IMG/VR virus record: IMGVR_UViG_3300028590_000062
Span: 1-34,262 of that record
DNA length: 34,262 nucleotides
Direction: 5' to 3' (one strand)
DNA from: a virus
A model generated the notes under the pieces. The model saw only the letters and a list, made by a program, of their open reading frames with translations, did not search any database and was not told the DNA's origin. Both the position numbers and the translations under genes were made by a program. Within the stretch, counting starts at the first letter, position 1. Each line of letters opens with the position of its first letter. Below are positions 22,646-29,989 of the stretch, piece after piece.

Positions 22646-24142
22646 ATGGCTACTGAACTAACTCCGTACCAGCGAGACATTCTCATCCGCACCGCCCTTG
22701 GTGAAGCTAGGGGCGAAGGCGTTGAAGGTATGGCCGATGTTATCCAAGTCATCCTGAACCGGGCTAACTCTGGCGACTTCCCCGCCGATCCCGCCGCCGC
22801 CGCTCTTCAGCCGAATGAATTTAGCGCCTGGAACCCCGTAGGTAGAGGCGGCAACAACCCTAGCCAGTTCTCTACGGACTCCGACACCTACAAGCGCGGC
22901 GAGCGAGCCCTTGACCTTGTTCTGAGCGGCACTCGCCCTGACTATACGGGCGGCGCTCTATTCTACAAGACGCCATCGGTCAAGTCGCCCTTCCACGATA
23001 GCCAGAACAAATTCGGCACCATCGAGCGCAATGGCCATCTGTACTATCCGACTCGGCCTGTCCCTCCCGGCGAAATCCCGAATGTCGTTGCCAGCCTTCA
23101 GGACACAACTCCTCCTCCGCGTGTAGCTCCGAACCCTGCGACCATCTCGCCCGACCTATCCCTCATGCGCAATCCGCTTCAGAGTGTGGAGGCGCAGAGG
23201 GCGCAGGTTACGCCACTTCCGCCGCCTTTGCCCCAGCGTCGGCCTTCAGCGCCCGATATCGTCACGCCTTCCATGGCCGCAGTAAACGCACAGCGTGGAA
23301 ATGTGAATGCAACTCGCGCTGTCGATATGATAGCAGCAACGCAGAACCCCGTCACACCTCGTCTTACAGCAGACGGCAGCAATATCTATTCGTACCATAT
23401 CCCGGACATGACGCCGACAACGGTAACGGGTGGGCTAGGTTCTCTCACGCCTTCCCCGGCTCGTGTTCGTCTGCCGGAGCTTCCGCCGTCTAATATCGGA
23501 CAGCCGCCAACTACTCGCGTTGTGCAGTCGGTTCCCTTCAATTCCAGTTCAATGCCATCGCCTACGCCTGCTCAAATCAATGATGCAGCGCGTAGGGCCT
23601 CGCTTACGGCCACACAGAGCAACGTAGAGCGCGCAATTCCGCGTGTTCCTACTGCCCTAGAGGCAGCAGCGAGAACGGCCCCTATCGGCTCTTCAGCGCA
23701 AAATATTGCCTCCCAACGCGCAGAGCAGCTATCACAGCGCCCTACTGCTCCGTACCGCCTCCCAGCAGGTCCAATCGGACTAACGCCAAATACGAACGGC
23801 GTAAGGCTCAATCAGCCGCCAATTCAGGTTGTGCCGTCGCCTATGTCTGCGGTGCCGTTGCCGCGCGCTAGGCCGAATTACACGCCCGTACGTGCTCCGC
23901 AGCCAATGCCGAGAATGGTCGCTCAGGCGTCTCCGTTGCGGGTTGTGGTGAATGGCGCCAATTCCTATTCCGCGCCTCGTCCCCAGCAGGTAACGCCGGT
24001 TCAAGCGTTGATAGCTCAGGGCATGTCTCCATCCCAAGCCTATAACGCCCTCACCCAACGCGCTCCAACGCTAGAGGATAGAATTACCGGACGCACAGGG
24101 CTTTCAAGCTCTGGGGCCTCTGCATATAGCATTTCCGGCTGA
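22646..24142 (+). CDS. SleB-type cell-wall hydrolase with long proline-rich tail
   Basis: A 498-aa protein. Residues about 8-150 are a cell wall hydrolase of the SleB/Hydrolase_2 type: ILIRTALGEARGEGVEGMAD with a catalytic-type Glu in GEARGEG (about residue 20), then VILNRANSGDFP and GALFYKTP. It should cut peptidoglycan. Residues 150-498 are mostly disordered, rich in Pro, Ala, Thr, Arg, Gln, and contain PLRVVVNGANSY followed by APRPQQ. It lies between ejection proteins and the tail fibre, so it is probably a virion-associated lysin used during entry rather than the main endolysin. Confidence 0.75.
   Translation: MATELTPYQRDILIRTALGEARGEGVEGMADVIQVILNRANSGDFPADPAAAALQPNEFSAWNPVGRGGNNPSQFSTDSDTYKRGERALDLVLSGTRPDYTGGALFYKTPSVKSPFHDSQNKFGTIERNGHLYYPTRPVPPGEIPNVVASLQDTTPPPRVAPNPATISPDLSLMRNPLQSVEAQRAQVTPLPPPLPQRRPSAPDIVTPSMAAVNAQRGNVNATRAVDMIAATQNPVTPRLTADGSNIYSYHIPDMTPTTVTGGLGSLTPSPARVRLPELPPSNIGQPPTTRVVQSVPFNSSSMPSPTPAQINDAARRASLTATQSNVERAIPRVPTALEAAARTAPIGSSAQNIASQRAEQLSQRPTAPYRLPAGPIGLTPNTNGVRLNQPPIQVVPSPMSAVPLPRARPNYTPVRAPQPMPRMVAQASPLRVVVNGANSYSAPRPQQVTPVQALIAQGMSPSQAYNALTQRAPTLEDRITGRTGLSSSGASAYSISG
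23975..23989 (+). repeat. 15-bp repeat, copy 2
   Basis: The second exact copy of CCTCGTCCCCAGCAG, in the 3' part of the hydrolase gene, encoding part of the peptide APRPQQ. See copy 1 at 20194-20208. Confidence 0.6.
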
Positions 24143-24182
24143 TAGATGTTAACGATGAACACATGCCAAACGGTGGTTGAAA

Positions 24183-25385
24183 ATGACTGAAATTACCGGC
24201 CTCTCAACGACCGACTCCAGCAATACCGAAGTCACGGGCGAAAGCATCGACGGCGCCATTGCGAATATGGGCCGGATGGATAACACGCTCCAAGCTATTC
24301 TTGGTTTGCTGGCGCGTTCGATCCGTACCAATGTTCTGCGCTTCCTCGATAATACGGACGATACCAAGCGCGTTGCTCTGGACCTTTCCGGCCTCCCGAC
24401 TGCAACCACCCGCACATGGACCGCCCCCTACTACAGCGGCACACTAGGCCTCGTCAGTGATATCAGGGGGTATGTCTATGGTCTAACCATGACAACCAAC
24501 GTGTCAGACCCGGCAAATGATGTCGATATTGCGTCTGGTTTGGCTGTAGACACAACCGGAGCCCGCACTCTTGTACAGATCAGTGCCTTGACCAAAAGGG
24601 CCGATGCTTCTTGGGCAGTTGGGACCGGGAATGGATGGCTCGATACGGGAGCAATAGGCAACAACCGATACGCAATATATGAGATCGGGCGCACAGATGG
24701 AACGATTGTTGATTCCATCATTTCGTTGTCATTCTCTTCCCCAACTTTGCCTGCGAATTACACCTATTTTCAGCTAATTGGGGAAATTACCCGCATTGGC
24801 GGGGTTAACAGCACCCCTCTTTGGTATGGGTCGGCTACGGGTGCAGATCGCAGGCTCACTCAATCACGCGGAGGCTATGCGGAAGAATATATTAGCCGCA
24901 TAGATTTCGGCAACGGGGCCGGAGCATCAGCTCCTTTTGCAAATCTCGATGTCTACAGAGACATAACATTGAAGTTCTACGTACTTCCAGCAACCGATGG
25001 AGCGGTGCTTGGGATTAGAACTTCAACAAACAACGGCTCAAGCTATGACAGCGGTGGCTCTGATTATAATTATCAGAGCATTGTGAGTTCGGGCGGAACG
25101 GTTTCAGCCGCTTCAGGACCCGCAGCACAATGGAACCTTGGCGGATCGGTTGGGAGCGCATCCGGGCGTGGAATCTGGGGAACCATCACGATACATAATT
25201 TCAATAAGGCCACCGTCGCCTATGGGGAAGGGTCAATCGGTTTTGTTTCGAACGCTGGTGTGTTCACCTCGGTTCCGGTCAACGGCGGGCGCGCGGGAAC
25301 TACAGCTAGAAACGCAATCCAATTGCTTTTCAGTTCTGGTAACATTGCCAGCGGCTATGTTGTGCTTTCAGGTGTGCGAGGCTAA
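24183..25385 (+). CDS. Tail fibre or spike protein
   Basis: A 400-aa protein from ATG 24183 (TTG 24177 is an alternative). It is beta-rich with Ser, Thr, Gly and Asn. The N-terminal part may be the virion-binding end (MTEITGLSTTDSSNTEV). The C-terminal part (NAGVFTSVPVNGGRAG, then YVVLSGVRG) resembles carbohydrate-binding tips of phage fibres. Role: contact with the host surface. The ribosome binding site is weak. Confidence 0.65.
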   Translation: MTEITGLSTTDSSNTEVTGESIDGAIANMGRMDNTLQAILGLLARSIRTNVLRFLDNTDDTKRVALDLSGLPTATTRTWTAPYYSGTLGLVSDIRGYVYGLTMTTNVSDPANDVDIASGLAVDTTGARTLVQISALTKRADASWAVGTGNGWLDTGAIGNNRYAIYEIGRTDGTIVDSIISLSFSSPTLPANYTYFQLIGEITRIGGVNSTPLWYGSATGADRRLTQSRGGYAEEYISRIDFGNGAGASAPFANLDVYRDITLKFYVLPATDGAVLGIRTSTNNGSSYDSGGSDYNYQSIVSSGGTVSAASGPAAQWNLGGSVGSASGRGIWGTITIHNFNKATVAYGEGSIGFVSNAGVFTSVPVNGGRAGTTARNAIQLLFSSGNIASGYVVLSGVRG

Positions 25386-26519
25386 ATGAGAAAAATCTGG
25401 TTCTATAACGGTAATGACGTTGTTCCCGGTCAAATCGGCGGCGACTTAGGTTATGCTCTTGGAGAAAACCCGTCATTTCTAAGTCGCAAGGACAAGATCG
25501 CGCCGCGCAGCCTCTACTCAATCCCTGGATCAGATAATCAGGGCAAGCGGTTATGCTCTCCGGTAGTGGTCGGTGATGAAATCTATCTCTACTATGAGGG
25601 ATTCGACGGAACCCGCTGGCAGACATTTCTCGAAATCTACGGCAAGGATATGGGGCTGCGCTATCGGAGCATGGCGCCAATTATCCCTCATACGGCACTT
25701 CCTGGTTCCCATTCGCTTCAACGGCCTAGTGTTCTTTATGAACCCGACGATACCGCCGCACCGTTCAAAATGGTTCTCTCTCGCGGCATCAGCTCTATGG
25801 ACCCGACGCAGTTCGTGGTTACAACATCGACCGATGGCTTTGTCTGGGCTACGCCAGTCGCGGCGTTTGGCATAACTGAACCATGGGAAGGCACAATGAT
25901 CGTGTCATCTGGTTCGCTCGTGAATGATAATGGTACATACCGCCTGTTCTATTCAGGAAAGTCAGGGAACCCCCTGCGGTGGCGCTCTGCGGTAGCCTCC
26001 AATGCATCATTCAGCCCCACCGGCTGGGCTAAATCTGCCCCTGTCCTCGCGGGTAAATCATCGGCTGTCAGCCCAATTGCGGTGAACACCAGCCCATCCA
26101 ACAAGCAAGTCAGTGTTGTGAACGCAAGCGCATTTGACATTGGGGCTCCTGTCCTAGTCGGGAACGGCATCACCTCGTGTGAATGGAACGTAATTCAGAG
26201 TAAGAGTGGGAATGTCTTAACAATGGAGCGGCCATTCCTTGGTGGGTACCCAGCCGGCACAGGGGTGTGTGCGCAAATTCACTCGGGGTCTGTCGATATC
26301 ACTCAGGCATGGAAAGAAGGTGAGAAGTGGTGCGCAGTGTTTACCTGCTTCGAGTTCTTCCTCAATCTCGGCTTTGAAACTTCGGGGTATGCTGAGACCG
26401 ATGATCTCAATTCGGGATTTATCATCAAACCATCCGCATGGCCTCTCCCGATGATCAACAAATATGCGTCATGGGATCGGACATCCGCCGAAAACCTGAA
26501 GTTTGTCGAAGTTCCATGA
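25386..26519 (+). CDS. Five-bladed propeller protein, glycosidase-like (GH43/GH32-type)
   Basis: A 377-aa protein directly after the fibre gene stop. It shows repeating blade segments: GDEIYLYYEGFDGTRW, RPSVLYEPDDTAAPFKMVL, and GSLVNDNGTYRLFYSGKSG. This pattern is characteristic of five-bladed propeller glycosidases and related sugar-binding proteins (GH32, GH43, GH68, GH130 clan types). Three acidic catalytic residues would be needed; candidates exist but I cannot place them reliably. In context it is probably a receptor-binding protein or capsule/exopolysaccharide depolymerase. Confidence 0.6.
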   Translation: MRKIWFYNGNDVVPGQIGGDLGYALGENPSFLSRKDKIAPRSLYSIPGSDNQGKRLCSPVVVGDEIYLYYEGFDGTRWQTFLEIYGKDMGLRYRSMAPIIPHTALPGSHSLQRPSVLYEPDDTAAPFKMVLSRGISSMDPTQFVVTTSTDGFVWATPVAAFGITEPWEGTMIVSSGSLVNDNGTYRLFYSGKSGNPLRWRSAVASNASFSPTGWAKSAPVLAGKSSAVSPIAVNTSPSNKQVSVVNASAFDIGAPVLVGNGITSCEWNVIQSKSGNVLTMERPFLGGYPAGTGVCAQIHSGSVDITQAWKEGEKWCAVFTCFEFFLNLGFETSGYAETDDLNSGFIIKPSAWPLPMINKYASWDRTSAENLKFVEVP

Positions 26520-26534
26520 CCCTAGGAGAGATAG

Positions 26535-27311
26535 ATGGCAGGCGTATTCGACGTAGCTAGATCGTTACAGGCCGGGAAGCTTGATCAGGATCAGGTGGAC
26601 TCTCTGAATGCGATCTTGTCGGCTTGGGAGAAGTATGGAGACGGCGATAACCGTAAACTCGCGTATTGCCTCGCCACGACCCAGCACGAATGCAACTTCC
26701 GGCCTATTGTCGAGAACCTGACCTATACCAGCGCGGCCCGCATTCATCAGGTGTGGCCATCCCGCTTCCCTACTGTGGACAGCGCCAAGCCATTCGTCAA
26801 GAACGCTCAGAAGCTCGCCAATGAAGTATATGGCGGTCGCATGGGTAACGATGAAAAGAACGATGGGTATACGTATAGGGGGCGTGGATTTGTCCAGCTT
26901 ACGGGCTACGCCAATTACGAGAAATTCAACAAGCTGATTGGCGAATCCCTCTCCGCCCATCCCGATCTGGCCAAGCGCCCCGAATACGCTGCCCGCATTC
27001 TCATTGTCGGGCTCATGAAGGGCATGTTCACCGGCAAAAAGCTTTCGGACTACATCAACGCGACCAAGACTGATTATATCAACGCCAGAGCGACCGTAAA
27101 CGGCGATGTGAAGGCCAATGGTGCAAAGATAGCCGGATATGCCGAGAAGTTCGAAACGGCCCTAGAATCGGCTCCTAAGCCATCTATCGTTATCACAAAG
27201 CCAGTTCCGCCCCTTGCGGAGCCCGTCAAGCCAGTTATCGTGCCTATGCCTACTCCTGCCCCATCTTTGTGGGATCGCCTCTCCTCGTGGCTCCGTGCCC
27301 GTTTTGCATAA
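26535..27311 (+). CDS. Endolysin (GH19 type)
   Basis: A 258-aa peptidoglycan hydrolase of the GH19 (chitinase class I-like) type. Residues 51-60 contain HECNFRPIVE with the catalytic-type Glu52 and a second Glu at 60; residues 114-128 hold YRGRGFVQLTGYANY, the family signature. There is no signal peptide, so holin is needed for access to the wall. Residues about 213-243 are a proline-rich linker and residues 244-258 a short Trp/Arg amphipathic helix. ATG 26535 has GGAGAG upstream. It leads the lysis cassette. Confidence 0.9.
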   Translation: MAGVFDVARSLQAGKLDQDQVDSLNAILSAWEKYGDGDNRKLAYCLATTQHECNFRPIVENLTYTSAARIHQVWPSRFPTVDSAKPFVKNAQKLANEVYGGRMGNDEKNDGYTYRGRGFVQLTGYANYEKFNKLIGESLSAHPDLAKRPEYAARILIVGLMKGMFTGKKLSDYINATKTDYINARATVNGDVKANGAKIAGYAEKFETALESAPKPSIVITKPVPPLAEPVKPVIVPMPTPAPSLWDRLSSWLRARFA

Positions 27312-27323
27312 AGGACTGACACT

Positions 27324-27503
27324 ATGAATCTCGGTACTATTCAGCAGCTTGTTCGTATCGTTCTCTACTCCGCTGGTGGCGTCTTCTTCGGCTCCGGTGT
27401 GGCCGATGGCGATCTCTTCCAGCAGGTGCTTGGCGCGTCTGGCGCTATCGTGGCATTTTTCTGGTGGCTCGTGTTTGAGCGCAATCGCCTCGAAAGCAAA
27501 TGA
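27324..27503 (+). CDS. Holin-like small membrane protein
   Basis: A 59-aa protein with two hydrophobic segments (RIVLYSAGGVFFGSGVA and VLGASGAIVAFFWWLVF) joined by a short loop. The ribosome binding site AAAGGA precedes ATG 27324. Two spans, short length and position between endolysin and spanin fit a class II-like holin that opens the inner membrane. The C-terminus is basic. The stop overlaps the next ATG (ATGA at 27500-27503). Confidence 0.75.
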   Translation: MNLGTIQQLVRIVLYSAGGVFFGSGVADGDLFQQVLGASGAIVAFFWWLVFERNRLESK

Positions 27504-27724
27504 AGCTCTCAATCATCCTAGCCCTGCTCAAGGTTGTGACAGCCGTTATGTCCTATCTTGAGCGGGAGCGCTGGAAAGCCGAAGGAAGGGCAGAGGTCAA
27601 TGCAGAAGCACAGAAGGCCCACGATGAACGGGTTGCTCAAGCTAACGCTGCTCGTGCCGATGCTGATGAGCTTAGCAGCCTGCACGTCGCTACGGACCCC
27701 AGGAACCGCGACAATCTACGTTAG
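27500..27724 (+). CDS. Rz: Inner-membrane spanin (Rz-like)
   Basis: A 74-aa protein with an N-terminal membrane anchor (MKLSIILALLKVVTAVMSY) followed by a long charged coiled coil (ERERWKAEGRAEVNAEAQKA onward). This is the i-spanin layout: anchored in the inner membrane and reaching across the periplasm to contact Rz1, to fuse inner and outer membranes at lysis. Shorter than lambda Rz (153 aa). Rz1 lies inside and beyond its 3' part in another frame. Confidence 0.8.
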   Translation: MKLSIILALLKVVTAVMSYLERERWKAEGRAEVNAEAQKAHDERVAQANAARADADELSSLHVATDPRNRDNLR

Positions 27725-27833
27725 CGACTTCTGCGACATAGCAAAGCCGATAACCTATAGTGCCTCCCTCGATACGCCGGAAACGGTGAAAGAGATCATT
27801 GCTCACAATGCCGCTTTGGATGCGGTTTGCTAA
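27624..27833 (+). CDS. Rz1: Outer-membrane spanin lipoprotein (Rz1-like)
   Basis: A 69-aa lipoprotein. ATG 27624 (AGAAGG upstream) overlaps Rz in another frame. The N-terminus is MNGLLKLTLLVPMLMSLAAC, with lipobox SLAAC. The mature part has IYVSDFCDIAKPI and DTPETVKEIIAHN; this type of C-terminus recurs in Rhizobiales phage spanins as I recall. It should be exported and anchored in the outer membrane, binding Rz. The overlapping-gene arrangement is as in lambda Rz/Rz1, with an extended 3' end. Confidence 0.85.
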   Translation: MNGLLKLTLLVPMLMSLAACTSLRTPGTATIYVSDFCDIAKPITYSASLDTPETVKEIIAHNAALDAVC

Positions 27834-27835
27834 AA

Positions 27836-28168
27836 ATGGCGGTTCGAGTGAACAGTACGGCCTTTGAATTCGTTGCAGCCCTAGGGATCAAAGCGACGTA
27901 CCTTATCTTCTCAACCGTAGCTGCGATTATTGCCGTGCTCCTAGATCGAAAGCGCTATACGTGGTTCACAGCCATCCTTGCCATCATTGCAGGGGCGCTA
28001 GTCGCTATCCTTGCCACTGACCCAATCGTGTCGGTTCTAAACCTGCCAGAGAACGCCGCACACGGTATTGCAGGGGTTCTTGGGATCACCGGACGGAACC
28101 TGGTAGTCTGGATGAACAAGGCCTCAGAGAACCCCCTGAAGGCTTGGAACGAATGGCGGAAGAAGTAG
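27836..28168 (+). CDS. Holin-like membrane protein, three spans
   Basis: A 110-aa protein from ATG 27836 (TTG 27827 possible). It has three hydrophobic segments at about residues 20-36, 43-60 and 77-93, and a basic C-terminus (KAWNEWRKK), as in many holins. It follows the spanin genes. There are therefore two holin-like proteins in the cassette; the second may be the main holin or a regulator. The ribosome binding site is poor, so translation may depend on the preceding gene. Confidence 0.65.
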   Translation: MAVRVNSTAFEFVAALGIKATYLIFSTVAAIIAVLLDRKRYTWFTAILAIIAGALVAILATDPIVSVLNLPENAAHGIAGVLGITGRNLVVWMNKASENPLKAWNEWRKK

Positions 28169-28632
28169 ACGCTTCCAACTTTGGGGCTCTTGAGCAGCGC
28201 GTTGCCGGTCTGGAGCGCGCTGTTACTACATTGGCCGATGAGATACGCGGTCGCTCTCAAATCCCATGGGGCGCCGTCTCTGCCTGTCTCGTAGCCTTAG
28301 GCCTGGTAATGGCCTTCGCTGTGTGGGGCTTTAATGCCTATATCGGAGGAACCCAGCAATCCATCCTCCTGGTACAACAGGCTACATCAGAGCGTATGGA
28401 TAGGTTCGAGGCGGCGCTGATGAAAGTACAGGATGGGGTTGTGCCTCGTGGCGAGCATGAGGAGCGTTGGAGAAGCCTTGAGAGTGGAGACATAAATCTA
28501 CAGCGCCAGATTGAGCAGATCAGGGCCGAACTTGGCTCCAGCTTTAGTCTCAACGATGCGCTACAGTCCATTTCAGAGCGCATCGCTCGGTTGGAAGAAC
28601 TTAGGCTTCAGCAGACCGTTCCAAAGCCTTAG
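28153..28632 (+). CDS. Membrane-anchored coiled-coil protein
   Basis: A 159-aa protein starting at ATG 28153 (TTG 28144 alternative). A short N-terminal helix (ALEQRVAGLERAVTTLADE) leads to one membrane segment at about residues 40-60, followed by a coiled coil to residue 150. Topology resembles an antiholin or lysis regulator, but no family is recognised. It overlaps the previous gene by 16 bases and ends tail to tail with the - strand gene, overlapping it by 32 bases. Confidence 0.6.
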   Translation: MAEEVDASNFGALEQRVAGLERAVTTLADEIRGRSQIPWGAVSACLVALGLVMAFAVWGFNAYIGGTQQSILLVQQATSERMDRFEAALMKVQDGVVPRGEHEERWRSLESGDINLQRQIEQIRAELGSSFSLNDALQSISERIARLEELRLQQTVPKP

Positions 28633-28933
28633 CCCGCTTCTCCAGCGCCACAATAGCCTCCAATGCTTCCCTAGCGATCTTCTCGCGTTGGAACTGTCCA
28701 AGGCTTCTGCATCTATCGGCCTCGTCAGATACGAATAGCTTGGCTCGTTCCGTTTCATCGAACCAGTCAGGACGATACTCTGACATGACCCGATAACGCA
28801 CAACGGTCAGGTCGCCTTCAGGAAGCCTCATGGTCTCGCGTTCAATAATCTTACCGCCGCCACTCACCTTCGTCTCTCCTTCATTCAGCGCACAGAGCGC
28901 CATGAGCATGTGTAGAACTGTGTTTGTTTGCAT
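28601..28933 (-). CDS. Small hypothetical protein
   Basis: A 110-aa charged protein, last gene of the - strand arm. Strong ribosome binding site AGAGGAG before ATG 28933. The start MQTNTVLHMLMALCALNEGE may be a short amphipathic helix and the C-terminus is a long helix (REKIAREALEAIVALEKRAK). No family recognised. The 3' end overlaps the convergent + strand gene by 32 bases. The 41 bases upstream of its start hold a clear copy of the gene-end motif. Confidence 0.65.
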   Translation of the reverse strand: MQTNTVLHMLMALCALNEGETKVSGGGKIIERETMRLPEGDLTVVRYRVMSEYRPDWFDETERAKLFVSDEADRCRSLGQFQREKIAREALEAIVALEKRAKALERSAEA

Positions 28934-28960
28934 CTATATCTCCTCTGGTTAGGGAAGAGA

Positions 28961-28974
28961 TTAGGCTTGGGAAG
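28961..28974 (-). repeat. Gene-boundary motif, clearest - strand copy
   Basis: Read on the - strand this is CTTCCCAAGCCTAA, and its 13 bases TTCCCAAGCCTAA also occur at 1632-1644 on the + strand. Each lies upstream of a strong ribosome binding site (here AGAGGAG). See the findings for the other copies. Confidence 0.5.
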
Positions 28975-29232
28975 TTAAGAATCCGTGTCTGGCAGGGGCA
29001 TCCAGTGAGTTGGGTCCCAATCATCGTGCCCATACCAACCATAACCATCAGAAGCCACTTCGGACTCGTCTTTCCACACCGTAACTTCCTTCCAACCAGA
29101 GCCACCAAGAGAGTAACGCTTAACTCTCTGTCCGCGTGAGCTAGTTATGGACACCTTGCCAATAACCCGGTCGAGCCCCAGGATACGGGTATCATCTGTC
29201 GGGGCCGTTTCAATCGGTTGCCACTCGTTCAT
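28975..29232 (-). CDS. DUF551 family protein (second copy)
   Basis: An 85-aa protein starting at ATG 29232, after AGAGGTAGAG. WQPIETAPTDDTRIL at the N-terminus and DDWDPTHWMPLP at the C-terminus identify DUF551. The ORF extends upstream to 29352, but that part overlaps the 29-aa ORF and has no ribosome binding site. Paralogue of 2822-3052 on the other arm. Function unknown. Confidence 0.85.
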   Translation of the reverse strand: MNEWQPIETAPTDDTRILGLDRVIGKVSITSSRGQRVKRYSLGGSGWKEVTVWKDESEVASDGYGWYGHDDWDPTHWMPLPDTDS

Positions 29233-29234
29233 CT

Positions 29235-29324
29235 CTACCTCTGTAATTCGTTTATCCCTATAACCACCAATGCAATGATGAAGAGGAGGATTAGGGAGGG
29301 TGGGCGGAAGGTTAGGCGGCTCAT
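29235..29324 (-). CDS. Very small membrane peptide (29 aa)
   Basis: A 29-aa ORF: a short basic start (MSRLTFRPPS), one hydrophobic segment (LILLFIIALVVIGI) and a short polar end. Its ATG overlaps the previous stop (ATGA) and GAGGCGAAGGA lies before it. A single-span peptide with a positive N-terminus fits an inner-membrane location. The overlap and composition support the gene, but its small size leaves doubt. Confidence 0.5.
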   Translation of the reverse strand: MSRLTFRPPSLILLFIIALVVIGINELQR

Positions 29325-29533
29325 TCCTTCGCCTCATACATCTCTGGAACACGAGCGAAGTCAGAAGCCTCGTGTACGAACAAGCAGAATACCTTCAGGC
29401 TGGAGCCGTAGCCGTCTGCTGATCCTTTTGCGTATAGTTTTGCCAAGGTCTCGGTTTCAAAGGCCTCCAGCGGCTCGCTATAGCCCTCAGAGTGCCCATC
29501 CCGACAAACCACAAACACCATCTTGTCACTCAT
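29321..29533 (-). CDS. Small hypothetical protein
   Basis: A 70-aa protein with a near-perfect ribosome binding site GGAGGTGATGA before ATG 29533. It begins MSDKMVFVVCRDGHSEGYS with a compact alpha/beta look and two Cys. No family recognised. Overlaps with its neighbours at both ends by ATGA, so it belongs to a translationally coupled chain. Confidence 0.7.
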   Translation of the reverse strand: MSDKMVFVVCRDGHSEGYSEPLEAFETETLAKLYAKGSADGYGSSLKVFCLFVHEASDFARVPEMYEAKE

Positions 29534-29697
29534 TTCATCACCTCCATCCTAACCGCTCTCTTATCGTCAGGTCGGAATACATCGATACTAACAACAGTGC
29601 GTGGTTGCTGCTTTCTGTCGGCCTGATCGATGCGGATCAGAAGTCTGTCGCGAAGGCTGAATGCATTTCGGATTAGCGTGTTCGCAGCTTTCATCAT
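29530..29697 (-). CDS. Very small basic protein (55 aa)
   Basis: A 55-aa basic protein: starts MMKAANTLIRNAFSLRDRLL and ends with an Asp/Arg-rich part. The stop overlaps the start of the next gene and the ATG overlaps the previous stop. An in-frame TAA lies 27 bases upstream, so it cannot begin much earlier. High Arg content suggests nucleic-acid binding; the family is unknown. Confidence 0.55.
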   Translation of the reverse strand: MMKAANTLIRNAFSLRDRLLIRIDQADRKQQPRTVVSIDVFRPDDKRAVRMEVMK

Positions 29698-29768
29698 TGC
29701 AGCATCCAGCGGGGTTTTGATTTACGTAGGGCTTGGGATAGAAGGGTTAGGAGCCAGCTAACGGTCAT
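29694..29768 (-). CDS. Very small basic peptide (24 aa)
   Basis: A 24-aa ORF, MTVSWLLTLLSQAL then RKSKPRWMLQ, with ATGA overlaps at both ends (29768 and 29694). It is amphipathic and basic. It fits precisely in the gap between two genes, which otherwise would be 67 bases in a chain of overlapping genes. Confidence is limited because nothing else supports it. Confidence 0.4.
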   Translation of the reverse strand: MTVSWLLTLLSQALRKSKPRWMLQ

Positions 29769-29989
29769 GTGTGCGTCCTCTTAACTTCTGGCGCGGCCAC
29801 AACGGTTGTCGTTTGCCCAAGGATAGACCGGAGGCTGAATAGCTGAGATGCTTGGGTGGTCATTTCCTCAACCGGCCAGCCTAGGAGGCTAAACAGTTTT
29901 AAGCGCTGATCCTCACTGATATCCCTAAAGAACCAAAGCTTGATCCGCTCTGCATCTGCTTCTCGAACGAGCCTGATCGGTGCACTCAT
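29765..29989 (-). CDS. Small hypothetical protein
   Basis: A 74-aa protein starting at ATG 29989 with GGATGGAGAA before it. The ORF continues upstream to 30001 but without a ribosome binding site. Mostly helical (EDQRLKLFSLLGWPVEEM), ending with a Val-rich stretch and a basic tail. No family is recognised. Overlap with the upstream gene is an ATGA. Confidence 0.65.
   Translation of the reverse strand: MSAPIRLVREADAERIKLWFFRDISEDQRLKLFSLLGWPVEEMTTQASQLFSLRSILGQTTTVVAAPEVKRTHT

Noticed and set aside
22420-22656. A 78-codon + strand frame in the gap of the ejection block
   Set aside because: No ribosome binding site; the antisense 61-aa gene in the same place has a better start, a membrane segment and a fitting stop.
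28603-28629. Possible bidirectional terminator at the convergence of the two arms (AGGCTT/AAGCCT)
   Set aside because: Only 6 bp with a 15-base loop and no T tract on either side; it also overlaps coding sequence.
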